Shown in pieces: positions 49,841 through 57,929 of a DNA stretch of 64,000 bases. Each line of letters starts with the position of its first letter. Position 1 is the stretch's first letter. The stretch is from Bacillota bacterium (GTDB lineage: Bacteria; Bacillota; Clostridia; Lachnospirales; Bianqueaceae), in NCBI GenBank assembly GCA_017442735.1, contig JAFRZE010000068.1:48035-112034 (forward strand). Reading direction: 5' to 3'. Both the position numbers and the translations under genes were made by a program. The notes under the pieces are model-generated. The model worked only from the letters and a program-made list of their open reading frames with translations. It was not told where the DNA came from and searched no databases.

Positions 49841-50040
49841 TAACTCATCTCCACAAATTGGAAAATAACTGATCAGTTCTTCTTCAAAAAGCTTTTCTTT
49901 TTTCCATTTCTGTTATTCTCACTGATGCATTTTCACAAGCTTCAATATGTCTGTAAAACCTCGTCTTACTTCCAGATATCATTACCTGACTATTCTTCGA
50001 TGAATCCCGATTTAACGAAATCCTGACAAATGTGAATTTT

Positions 50041-50442
50041 TCAACATCTCATGAATCCGCAGCAGCCCATTTCCGAGAACTCACTGAAACCCAATGATTT
50101 GTAAAATGCAACTGTTTTTGGTGTATTGTCTGTAACCAATTCAATTTGTCGAACATCGGGATAACGTGCAAGTACAGCTTTTAGCAGAGCTGTCCCGACC
50201 CCTTGTCTCTGCTTCTCAGGACAAACAAGAATGTCCTGAATAAATACTACAGTAAAACCGTCACCAATAGCTCTAATGATCCCGATCAGATCATCACCCT
50301 CATACGCCGCCAGCACCAGCAATGAATGTTCATAACCACAGCGAAGTGCCGTCATATTTTCTGTATACGCCGTCCATCCAACTTCTGAATAAAGGCGCAG
50401 GATTTCATCTTCTTTATAATTTTTGTATTCTTTGATTTCCAT
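50041..50442 (-). CDS. GNAT-family acetyltransferase
   Basis: A 133-residue GNAT protein: VVFIQDILVCPEKQRQGVGTALLKAVLARYPDVRQIELVTDNTPKTVAFYKSLGFSEF contains the acetyl-CoA loop RQGVGTALL and the tail strand. It resembles the YitI/small-molecule acetyltransferase group. TGAGG precedes the ATG at 50442, which is directly after the stop of a 26-codon frame (TAA-T-ATG), so the two may be coupled. Substrate unknown. Confidence 0.85.
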   Translation of the reverse strand: MEIKEYKNYKEDEILRLYSEVGWTAYTENMTALRCGYEHSLLVLAAYEGDDLIGIIRAIGDGFTVVFIQDILVCPEKQRQGVGTALLKAVLARYPDVRQIELVTDNTPKTVAFYKSLGFSEFSEMGCCGFMRC

Positions 50443-50443
50443 A

Positions 50444-50524
50444 TTAAGCCTCAAAAATATCGATGTCCTCATCTCTGATATCTTCCGGGAGATGCTTTCT
50501 TATCTTATTTTTTTCATCTTTCAT
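50444..50524 (-). CDS. Short frame coupled to GNAT gene (leader or remnant)
   Basis: Twenty-six codons, MKDEKNKIRKHLPEDIRDEDIDIFEA, preceded by GGAGAG at good spacing and ending one base before the GNAT start codon. The peptide is highly charged. It could be a leader peptide or the stub of a lost gene. Confidence 0.4.
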   Translation of the reverse strand: MKDEKNKIRKHLPEDIRDEDIDIFEA

Positions 50525-50622
50525 TAAATACTCTCCTTCGTGAAGGCCACTGTTTTCCCAAAAGAATGGTCGATTGGTATGCCAGCAATTTACCTCAGCA
50601 AACCGAAAGCTGCCACTTTGGA

Positions 50623-51711
50623 TTAATGATTTAATATTTCTTCCAAAACCTGTCTTGCTCTTTCCGGCTCTTCATATAATGGACTATGAGCCGAGTTTTC
50701 AAACAAGTATAATTCTTTTTTCGGCGCCCCTATGACCTCATAGTATTCTTCCTGCAGTGAAGCCATACATGTACAGTCATATTTACCCACAATGAAATAA
50801 ATCGGAATGTCTATGGTCTTAATATCGTTGAAGGCATTAAAGTTGATACTTTCTTTTGTGACTTCAAATTCTTTTGAGTTTGCCTTCCCACGCCAAAGAT
50901 TGATCCTCTCTCTTTGCGTATAGGATGTACATCGTAAACTTGGAAAGAAAAGGCCTGAAATCACGGACTTCATATCTCGTGTTGTTCCGACTCCCAACTC
51001 ATGCATGGCCTTATCCCGAAGTGATGAAGAAAAATACTTTTCATACATTTCATCAGATTCTCTGATCGGACATTCATCAAATCTTTTCACCATTTTGCTA
51101 TTATCCGCCTGCACATATCGATCCCTCATGTAATCATAGGCAAGATACTCCGACTGCTTTTGATTGCAGACCTGTGACATAGCAATATAAGCAATGAATT
51201 TGTCCGGATACTGCGATACCGTTTCTAATGCTAAATATGTGCCAAAGGAATGGCCCATAATATAGATTTTTTCCTGTCCAAACCTTTCACAAAGATAATC
51301 CGTAACTGCTAAGGCATCTGTTATATACCTTTCAGTTGTCATCTCTTCCGGATCAATGGCAGAATCAAATGATAGCCCCGTTCCTCTGTAATCCCAATAG
51401 CACACGGTAAAATATTCGGATAAAACAGAAGGATACAGATATTCGACAAGATACTGCGGTATACCAGGTCCCCCTCCACATATCATCAGTACCGGATTTT
51501 CTTTATTTTGACCAAGAAGGATTGCTCCAATTTGAAATCCATCAACGTCAACGAATACTTTTTCTGCAAAGCTTCCGTCAGGAGTATTTCCGTTTGCATC
51601 TTTATATGCAGAAACCTCTCCCTTACTTGGCGGAAAAACTATAAGTGTTATGATACCCAACACTAAGATTACACATACTGCGACTGTCACTGCTTTTCGT
51701 TTTCTTTTCAT
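50623..51711 (-). CDS. Membrane-anchored alpha/beta hydrolase (proline iminopeptidase-like)
   Basis: A 362-residue protein: one N-terminal membrane helix (KAVTVAVCVILVLGIITLIVF) followed by an extracytoplasmic alpha/beta hydrolase. The oxyanion loop is GGGPGIPQYLVEYL (HGGPG-like), the nucleophile IYIMGHSFGTYLAL (GxSxG), the acid in YFIVGKYDCTC and His in FENSAHSPLYEEPE. The pattern is that of proline iminopeptidase and related hydrolases. The start at 51711 (MKRKRK) gives a normal signal anchor. Substrate unknown. Confidence 0.87.
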   Translation of the reverse strand: MKRKRKAVTVAVCVILVLGIITLIVFPPSKGEVSAYKDANGNTPDGSFAEKVFVDVDGFQIGAILLGQNKENPVLMICGGGPGIPQYLVEYLYPSVLSEYFTVCYWDYRGTGLSFDSAIDPEEMTTERYITDALAVTDYLCERFGQEKIYIMGHSFGTYLALETVSQYPDKFIAYIAMSQVCNQKQSEYLAYDYMRDRYVQADNSKMVKRFDECPIRESDEMYEKYFSSSLRDKAMHELGVGTTRDMKSVISGLFFPSLRCTSYTQRERINLWRGKANSKEFEVTKESINFNAFNDIKTIDIPIYFIVGKYDCTCMASLQEEYYEVIGAPKKELYLFENSAHSPLYEEPERARQVLEEILNH

Positions 51712-51753
51712 ATCTCTTATCAATCCCAACCATATACAGATACTTGCAAAGTA

Positions 51754-52056
51754 TTAATTCAACTCGAAATCCGTCGTGACGTCTAATATGTTTTCAATAT
51801 AACCTTCGCTATCATCATTGTCTGCCCGTGTTAACAACTGATAGCTGATTCCGGACGGAATTCCATTGGCTCTTAACAGTGCAGCCAGAAGGCATGATTT
51901 CGTCCAGCAGATACCGGTTTTGTTCTCCAGCACTTCACTTGCTTTCCGAGAAACTATCGTCGATTCTGTACCGTTCCTGAGTTCCAATACCTTTTCCCGG
52001 ATAATCCGAGTTCTGTAATCTATTGTTTTTGTTTCGACCAGGTACTCTTCATTCAT
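51754..52056 (-). pseudogene. Internally deleted transglutaminase-like gene
   Basis: About 100 residues, MNEEYLVETKTIDYRTRIIREKVLEL..ENKTGICWTKSCLLAALLRANGIPSGISYQLL. The Cys helix of a transglutaminase-like protease is present (KTGICWTKS) but the region before it jumps from GTESTI directly to VSRKASEVLE, skipping a segment present in the family, and the catalytic His/Asp part is missing after SEGY. It is probably a non-functional remnant, unrelated in sequence to the lipoprotein at 46143. GAGG precedes the ATG. Confidence 0.6.
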
Positions 52057-52096
52057 TTTTAGTGCCTCATTCCCAAAAAACAGAAATCTGTCAATA

Positions 52097-52813
52097 TCAT
52101 TCCTTCCTGACATAAATCAGAAGGAAATTCAGAATATCATACAGACCTTTATCCAAAAACTCTTTATCACGTACGCCATATTCATGCCCTGATTCAAACC
52201 ATTCCTTCCAGGCAATATCGTAACACTCTGCTTCTTTTATTTCGATACTGCATTGGTCTTTGCATTCGTCTTTCAGCAAATTCTCCCACCAGGCAGCAGT
52301 CTTGAAAAGTTCTGAATCATCACCTTCCGCCCATGTCTTAAAAAGCTGTTTCAGTTCGCCTTGTGGTTGTTCTTTTAATCCGGGAACAACGATCAACACT
52401 GACCCGCCTTTTTTGACATATGGTAATATTTTTTCGGTGAATATGCCTTCTTTGCATCCAAAATAATGATATGCATCTACACTGATAATAGCATCAAAAT
52501 ACTCCTGTGCAAAGGGCATATCCATGGCATCCCCGTGAATTGGAATTATCTTGTCCTCCAGACCATTATCGCGGATCCGCAGGTAGTTTTCTATTGCCGG
52601 GATCCAAAGGTCAAAGGCGTATACATGCTCTGCATTCGTTTCATTTGCAATAAACAGTGAAGTCAGGGCATAACCGCATCCCAGATCCAAAGTTCGGTGA
52701 AAGCAGACATTCTCAGGCCTTCTTTGAATCAATTCATCAAGCAGCCTGAACGAGTTGGGTCCCATCAGATATTCCTTTGTGAAATACTTTTTATACTTTT
52801 CAATATGACTCAT
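52097..52813 (-). CDS. SAM-dependent methyltransferase
   Basis: A 238-residue class I methyltransferase: TLDLGCGYALTSLFIAN (motif I), AFDLWIP, IHGDAMDMPFAQEYFDAIISVDAYHYFG and KKGGSVLIVVPG. The arrangement resembles cyclopropane-synthase/UbiE-like small-molecule methyltransferases. TTGGAGG precedes the ATG at 52813. It follows a 35-codon hydrophobic frame and precedes a broken transglutaminase-like gene. Substrate unknown. Confidence 0.88.
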   Translation of the reverse strand: MSHIEKYKKYFTKEYLMGPNSFRLLDELIQRRPENVCFHRTLDLGCGYALTSLFIANETNAEHVYAFDLWIPAIENYLRIRDNGLEDKIIPIHGDAMDMPFAQEYFDAIISVDAYHYFGCKEGIFTEKILPYVKKGGSVLIVVPGLKEQPQGELKQLFKTWAEGDDSELFKTAAWWENLLKDECKDQCSIEIKEAECYDIAWKEWFESGHEYGVRDKEFLDKGLYDILNFLLIYVRKE

Positions 52814-52907
52814 ACGCTCCTCCAAAACTCTGATTCAGCAGGATAATGTTATACGCTATAAATACAATAGCTGCAGCAAGAACGATTTTAAGTATCTTCT
52901 TTTTCAT
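52800..52907 (-). CDS. Short hydrophobic peptide frame, possible gene stub
   Basis: Thirty-five codons, MKKKILKIVLAAAIVFIAYNIILLNQSFGGAYESY, read like a signal anchor cut from a larger membrane or secreted protein. The frame overlaps the methyltransferase start and lacks a ribosome site. It may be a remnant. Confidence 0.3.
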   Translation of the reverse strand: MKKKILKIVLAAAIVFIAYNIILLNQSFGGAYESY

Positions 52908-52941
52908 GGTTTTGCTCGTATCATGTTTTCTGCTGATTGGT

Positions 52942-53664
52942 TCACATGTCCGAACCGGACCACTTTTTAAGAATATCAAACAGTTCGTCATAAGAGGACG
53001 CGCAGTAGTTGATATCATATTCAGCCATCAGCTTTTCAATATCTCCGGACGGCATAAACCATACGGAATCCAGGGAAGCGTTCTTCGCTCCGAGCATATC
53101 GGAAGAAAGCGAATCGCCAATCATGATGCATGACGACCCGGGTTCCCCGATCCGATCCAGACATTTGTCAAAGAAGGCCGCATCGGGCTTTGTGAGCCCC
53201 ATGTCTTCGCTGATGAACAGATCATCGATATACCGATCAAGACCTGTGGAAGCAATCCTGCCTTTTGCGTTCACGGTCGCGCCGTTGGACGCGATGTAGA
53301 TCCTTGCGCCAGGTATGTTTGCCTTCACCTTCGTCACAAATTCCAGTGCCCCGTCCATCAGCACGCCATTCAAAGACATCGTTCGGATGAAATCATCGTT
53401 GATTCTCAGGAGATCAAGCGTTGAAGTATCTGCCCCGCATCGCTGGAAGATGTACTGAAATCTCCTTGTAAAGAGCTCTGTCCGAGAAAGAGTTCCTTTT
53501 TCTAGTTCCAGCCAGAGGGATTTGTTGCAGGCCTTAAATGCCTGGTAAATCTCATCAGAAAATGAAAGACCGTTTGATTTCAGAACGATCCCGAGCGCTT
53601 TATACTCCGACGCATGAAAATCCAGCAATGTCTGATCAAGATCGAAGAGAAAGTTGTGATGCAT
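52942..53664 (-). CDS. YjjG-type HAD pyrimidine nucleotidase
   Basis: A 240-residue HAD hydrolase: motif I NFLFDLDQTLLDFHASEYKAL, motif II IYIASNGATV, motifs III/IV TKPDAAFFDKCL and CIMIGDSLSSDMLGAKNASLDSVWF. This is the YjjG/YfnB group of noncanonical pyrimidine nucleotidases. CAGGAGG precedes the ATG at 53664. Its last roughly 80 bases (EKLMAEYDINYCASSYDELFDILKKWS) are repeated as the tail of a truncated methyltransferase at 55842. Substrate is inferred from the family. Confidence 0.9.
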   Translation of the reverse strand: MHHNFLFDLDQTLLDFHASEYKALGIVLKSNGLSFSDEIYQAFKACNKSLWLELEKGTLSRTELFTRRFQYIFQRCGADTSTLDLLRINDDFIRTMSLNGVLMDGALEFVTKVKANIPGARIYIASNGATVNAKGRIASTGLDRYIDDLFISEDMGLTKPDAAFFDKCLDRIGEPGSSCIMIGDSLSSDMLGAKNASLDSVWFMPSGDIEKLMAEYDINYCASSYDELFDILKKWSGSDM

Positions 53665-53714
53665 GGTCACCTCCTGAGCCTGTACGGCAGTTCTTTCTTG
53701 TAATTCAGCTTGCC

Positions 53715-54071
53715 TCAGGAAAGCACATAGTCTTCCGCTGCGATCCTCACCAATTCTTTCACGCACAGAGTGCCGTATCCTTTGCCGCGGTATGGCTCAT
53801 CCAGCAGGATGAAGATTTCGGGCTCCGTATGATTCCTGCGGCCGTCCAGTCCTCACCATCCCATGAAGGTGTGAGGATCGTCCGCGCGGCAGACTGCGAG
53901 GCAAAGATGATAGATACAGCCTTTCGTGTTCTTTTCGTAGTTTCCGATCATATAGACGATGGCTTCCCGTGCCTCGGTATCAGAAAGAGGGTGATGATCA
54001 GCCGGCCATGTCCGGGCGACTTCGGACAAATCGTCTTCCGTTACGAAATGGAGGATCAGGTTTTCCGCTTG
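53715..54071 (-). pseudogene. GNAT acetyltransferase with in-frame TGA and no start codon
   Basis: From AENLILHFVTEDDLSEVARTWP the reverse strand reads a GNAT protein to DPHTFMGW, then TGA, then in the same frame GLDGRRNHTEPEIFILLDEPYRGKGYGTLCVKELVRIAAEDYVLS and a stop. The usual sequence here is GWCGLDG, so a Cys codon has become TGA. No ATG/GTG/TTG lies at the expected start either. A selenocysteine reading is formally possible but unsupported. Confidence 0.72.
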
Positions 54072-54078
54072 CCTATCC

Positions 54079-55845
54079 TTAATCCACCTGTGGCTTCCTG
54101 CACAGGCAATGCAAAACCGTTCCGTCCTCCGGCTTGTAGATGCTCCCTTTTTCACAAAGGATCACTTCAAATCCTGCCTGCCGGGCATACTGTGTCAGTT
54201 CAGGTATTTCAAAGGCTTCCCAATAGATCTCCGAACCGGCGTATGGATAGAATTTGCGGCCATCCAGGCAATGGGAATAATTTGTCTTCAGGTAATCATA
54301 GTCATGCGCCGAAAAGCTGAAGAGGCCGCCTGATTTCAGAACACGGCTGCATTCCGCCAGATAATCCCGCCTGAATGCCTCGCCATATAAAAGGCCGAAG
54401 GTCTGCGCCCAGATCAGTACCACGTCAAAGGAATCATCCGGGAAAGGCAGGTTCTTTCCATCGTAAACAACAAACGGAATACCATATCCCTTTTCTTCGG
54501 ACAGTTGTCTTACCTGCGAGATCACTTCTTTTGAAATATCGATTCCCACCACATCATAGCCCAGATCGGCCAGCGGAAAGGCTTCTCTTCCCAAGCCGCA
54601 GCCGATATCCAGGACCTTCGCACCAGAAGGGAAATGATCGATAACCTCCCGTTCCCATGTTTTCAGGGCAGGATTCCACCCGCGCATTTCCTCCACGTTC
54701 TGTTTTTCTTCATACCATTGCGAAACAAGGCTGTGGATCATACTATCGCCTGCCTCAGTTTCTCTTGTATAGACTAATCCCGTTTCCGACCATTGGGGGA
54801 TGATCTGCTGTCCGCAAAGTTTCGCGGTTTCGTCGTCGCAAAAACACAGGATCTCCGGCAAACCTTCCATAAAGAATTCTGTCGGCGATTTGGCAGACAG
54901 TCTCCGGCGCACTCCTTCCGGATCCGTCAGGATACCATCTTTGATGGAGAAAAAAGCTCCTGCCGCGCCGTTTACAAACGTCCCGTCCTTGGCTTTGTAT
55001 GAAGGCGCGTCCTGATGTGCGATTCCAAGGAAGCGGAGCATCTCCTTTTCGTAAACTTCCCACGTCTGCGCGGTGATCTCGATTCTGAGTTTATCGCATT
55101 CCAATTCGTCGTAAAGCCTGGAAGCCCAGTTGGCGTAATCCTCCAAAAAATTGAAAAACGCTGTCACATCCTGCTGCTTGTTCTGATAGTAAGGCCTTTC
55201 TTTGTCCCGCTCCCAGGTGGATTCCAGGTCTTTCATGCCGCGCTGTTTTTCCATAAACGTAATAGAATCTTCCGTCTTTTCCCGGTACAGATAAATCAAG
55301 GCGGGATGCAGAGGTTCAAGCAGCTTCATAATGCTGTGAACAAATTGAGACAGCCTCGGGTAATCCGCCCCGCTTAGCAGATAGGTAAAGATCTGATACT
55401 GGAAAATGCTGCTGTCCAGGATATAAATCGTATCGTTCTGCAAGGCCGCATTCACGAAGGATACCCATTTCTCAATCGCTGCCGGTTCATAGCGTTCCAG
55501 CGGGAAAGCCATTACATCATATTGCAAAAGCGCCTGATACCACACCTCCTTTTCCTGCCCGGGCATCCTTCTTGAAGCGGTCAGATAATCGATCCCAACC
55601 GTCGTCGCCCTGATCTCGGCGATGCTGTCCAGCATTCCGGCGATTTCCGGATATTTCTTTTTGAAAAGGCGGTACTCTTCTTTTGTCAGGCAGGACTCGG
55701 AAAAGAACAGCGTGGGATGCGGCTGCGAAACCTCGTGCAGCCAGCGGACATCCCGGCCGTTTCGGACCAGCTGTTCAAAAAGCCTGTATGAATTGGTGGT
55801 CTTTCCTGTTCCCGGAAGACCTTCCAGTAAAATCAGTCTGTTCAT
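54079..55845 (-). CDS. P-loop kinase-like domain fused to SAM methyltransferase
   Basis: A 588-residue two-enzyme fusion. Residues about 1-280 form a P-loop NTPase with Walker A GLPGTGKTT and a kinase-like layout (ILDSSIFQYQIF, LIYLYREKTED). A linker region (about 285-385) has no match I know. Residues about 390-585 are a class I methyltransferase: AKVLDIGCGLGREAFPLADLGYDVVGIDISKEV, PFPDDSFDVVLIWAQTF and GGLFSFSAHDYDY. Either half occurs alone in Firmicutes. The upstream gene overlaps by four bases. A combined function (modifying a phosphorylated or antibiotic-like small molecule) is only a guess. Confidence 0.83.
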   Translation of the reverse strand: MNRLILLEGLPGTGKTTNSYRLFEQLVRNGRDVRWLHEVSQPHPTLFFSESCLTKEEYRLFKKKYPEIAGMLDSIAEIRATTVGIDYLTASRRMPGQEKEVWYQALLQYDVMAFPLERYEPAAIEKWVSFVNAALQNDTIYILDSSIFQYQIFTYLLSGADYPRLSQFVHSIMKLLEPLHPALIYLYREKTEDSITFMEKQRGMKDLESTWERDKERPYYQNKQQDVTAFFNFLEDYANWASRLYDELECDKLRIEITAQTWEVYEKEMLRFLGIAHQDAPSYKAKDGTFVNGAAGAFFSIKDGILTDPEGVRRRLSAKSPTEFFMEGLPEILCFCDDETAKLCGQQIIPQWSETGLVYTRETEAGDSMIHSLVSQWYEEKQNVEEMRGWNPALKTWEREVIDHFPSGAKVLDIGCGLGREAFPLADLGYDVVGIDISKEVISQVRQLSEEKGYGIPFVVYDGKNLPFPDDSFDVVLIWAQTFGLLYGEAFRRDYLAECSRVLKSGGLFSFSAHDYDYLKTNYSHCLDGRKFYPYAGSEIYWEAFEIPELTQYARQAGFEVILCEKGSIYKPEDGTVLHCLCRKPQVD

Positions 55846-56243
55846 GTTTTATCTTCATTCGACCACTTTTTAAGAATGTCAAACAGCTCGTCATAAGAAG
55901 ACGCGCAGTAATTGATATCATATTCAGCCACCAGCTTTTCGGCAACAACTGACGCATTCTCGAGCTGCCGTTCGCTGATATCTGCCGAAGTCACATGAGC
56001 GCCCATCAAGGCAAACGCAAAAGCCGCGTGATTATCCCCGCTGGAAGGAAGAAGAATATGCTTCCCTTCCAGATCCGGAAGATATTTACGGATCATCTCA
56101 TTCACAGCAGGATGAAAGGCTGACTCAGGCTTCTCTTTCAGGCGGCTGATCTTCTCATCGTTTCTCAGTGACCTGTACCATTCTGAATCTGATGTCTCAT
56201 TCCAGTAGGCTTTGATCCTGTTTATTCTCTCATTGCTGCTCAT
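55842..56243 (-). pseudogene. Chimeric fragment: methyltransferase N-terminus joined to HAD tail
   Basis: About 133 codons. Residues 1-100 (MSSNERINRIKAYWNE..LLPSSGDNHAAFAFALMGAHVTSADISERQLENA) are the first half of a class I methyltransferase ending after the strand-2 Asp. The remainder, EKLVAEYDINYCASSYDELFDILKKWS, is the C-terminal tail of a YjjG-type HAD protein, nearly identical to that of the gene at 52942. The junction is within GAAAAGCTG-like sequence. It probably arose by deletion between two genes and is unlikely to be catalytic, although the frame is intact and it is coupled to the next gene. Confidence 0.72.
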
Positions 56244-56376
56244 CTTCATTACCTTCATCAACTTATTCTGTCCCGGTCTGTTATTGTATGAGTATATCAC
56301 AACCAGGGCTTTTAGAAAACAAAAAAGGCGATCATGATCGTGAGCCCGGTGATCATGGCCGCCTTTTTTAGTGAAT

Positions 56377-57015
56377 CTACTTTCCTAAAGCTTTTCTCAC
56401 GACAATGGTGGAGCCTTGCCTTGTATATTCTGCGAAACCGGCCTTCTCATACAACCGAAGCGGGCCGGTAAAGGCCAGGACCGGCTTCTCTGTCTGATCG
56501 ATGGGATAAGCTTCTACAAAGGAATATCCCTCTTCCGCCGCATCTTTGCAGACCTGCTCCAGCAGTTTCCCGGCGATGCCCATGCCCCGGTAAGCAGGCG
56601 ATATCTCAAAGCATACGATCGACTTGATCCATCCCCTTCCGGGACAGTCGGAAGGTGCACTGTCTTCCGGAATGCTGTCCATGTCAAATTCGCCGACCCG
56701 GTAGTAATTCAGCCGGTCATTGGCGTTGCACCACCCCACAGCCAGTTCACCGTCATAGGCCAGATATCCTTGAACACTTCCGTCAAGAACCATTCTCCAT
56801 GCTGACTCACGAAGAATCTTCCGCCATTCTTCTGTGCTGCCGTTACCTTCTTTCGCCCGGGCAAAGAGCTCGCGGTTTATCTGTTCCCGGCTTAAGTTGA
56901 ATGCGTTGCAATAACACGGATAGAAAGTAGATCCGTCAGAAAACGCCCGGTTGTCAAAGAAATCGAAATAATCATCGATTCGTTCCGGTATCAGAGGTTT
57001 GATCGTCAGACTCAT
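56377..57015 (-). CDS. GNAT-family acetyltransferase
   Basis: A 212-residue acetyltransferase. The acetyl-CoA site is IVCFEISPAYRGMGIAGKLLEQVCKDAAEEGYSFVEAYPI, with LRLYEKAGF at the end, and a Cys-containing FYPCYCNAFNLSREQ segment near the start, typical of a widespread Firmicutes family. The ATG at 57015 (MSLTIKPL) is chosen; earlier starts lie in non-conserved sequence. Substrate unknown. Confidence 0.85.
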   Translation of the reverse strand: MSLTIKPLIPERIDDYFDFFDNRAFSDGSTFYPCYCNAFNLSREQINRELFARAKEGNGSTEEWRKILRESAWRMVLDGSVQGYLAYDGELAVGWCNANDRLNYYRVGEFDMDSIPEDSAPSDCPGRGWIKSIVCFEISPAYRGMGIAGKLLEQVCKDAAEEGYSFVEAYPIDQTEKPVLAFTGPLRLYEKAGFAEYTRQGSTIVVRKALGK

Positions 57016-57204
57016 TTCACTTTGATTACTTAGTAGATACATAACGCTGATTACCAACCTTTTGGTTTAGAAGATCATTTTCGTAAACCATAGTATTTTT
57101 CCCTTCACATAGAGAATTCTTTGTCGATGATAAGTTAGTGTTATTTTAATTATATCAATACTACTTTATTATTATATATTAATATGATTTAGTAACAGTG
57201 CGAT

Positions 57205-57422
57205 GTTACACCGTGTGTTACAAAGGGGGTGACGATGCCTGTACTTTCCCCTTTCTAAGCAAGTTTGAGGGTATGAGAATTGCTCTTCAATCCTTCAAAT
57301 CCCTCCCCAGCAGCTGCTGGTCTTTGCTCATGAATTGTTTTGGAATCCGCTTAAACAGCGGGTTCTTTTTTTATCCCTTTGTATTACAAATCGTACAATC
57401 AGTGTTACACTTTTTCGAAAAT
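57205..57422 (-). repeat. Attachment-site-like repeat 2, inverted and degraded
   Basis: Reverse-oriented counterpart of the repeat at 61549-61750. Bases 57294-57422 match it from TTCAAATCCCTCC through TTTTTTATCCCTTTG and TCGTACAATCAGTG to CGAAAAT. The acceptor part of the tRNA end is replaced by CCAGCAGCTGCTGG, so the core is broken. On the outer side TTTGTAACACACGGTGTAAC (57205-57225, reverse strand) is a different arm-like repeat with a TAACAC core. Confidence 0.6.
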
Positions 57423-57458
57423 ACGGCAGTGCATAATCACCGTTTAAGAGTATGGAAA

Positions 57459-57929
57459 TCAGTCCCCGAAGCACCCCGTATTCGGGTCGTATTCTTCCTC
57501 GGTTTCGTCCGGCTCCCAACCCGAAAGCGCCAGCCTCTCCAGGCTCTGCGGAGTCGGATCATCCGGCATGTAGGTCAGTGCGTCGACATCGTAGGGGATA
57601 GCCTCATCGGTACCGTAAATCACCAGGTAACAGTCCTGATTCCATTCCTGCTGAACCTCAGGGTCCAGCACATACGTGGTACCGTCGATATCGATCTCGA
57701 CCCAGGAATGGTGGAAAGGATTGTTTCCAATCAGATTGCCGGCCACCTGACGGGCTTCATAGCCCAGAAGCCGGGCAAATTCTGTCATCATAGCGGCGAA
57801 GGTATAGCAGTGCCCCCTTCCTGTTTCAAATCCCAGCTGGGCGTACCATTTTGTTCCCAGCTCCCAGTCAATGGGGTCTACCTCCACATAGTGAAAAGTT
57901 GCGACCCAATCGTAGGCTGTCCTCAGATC
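57459..57929 (-). pseudogene. Partial copy of the transglutaminase-like lipoprotein gene
   Basis: These 471 bases match bases 46515-46985 of the intact lipoprotein gene in full length without gaps, with only scattered substitutions (for example EEDP to EVDP, EWNLD to EWNQD, GCIGN to GCFGD). The signal peptide and linker are missing, so the product would be cytoplasmic and truncated, although an internal ATG (57887) could start a 142-residue protein that keeps the catalytic Cys and His. The copy begins exactly at the end of the large hydrolase gene, sharing the bases of its stop codon. Confidence 0.82.

Noticed and set aside
46986..57300. Integron-like cassette array (many small one-gene units in one orientation)
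   Set aside because: No recurring attC-like hairpins between the genes and no integron integrase; gene gaps are unlike each other.
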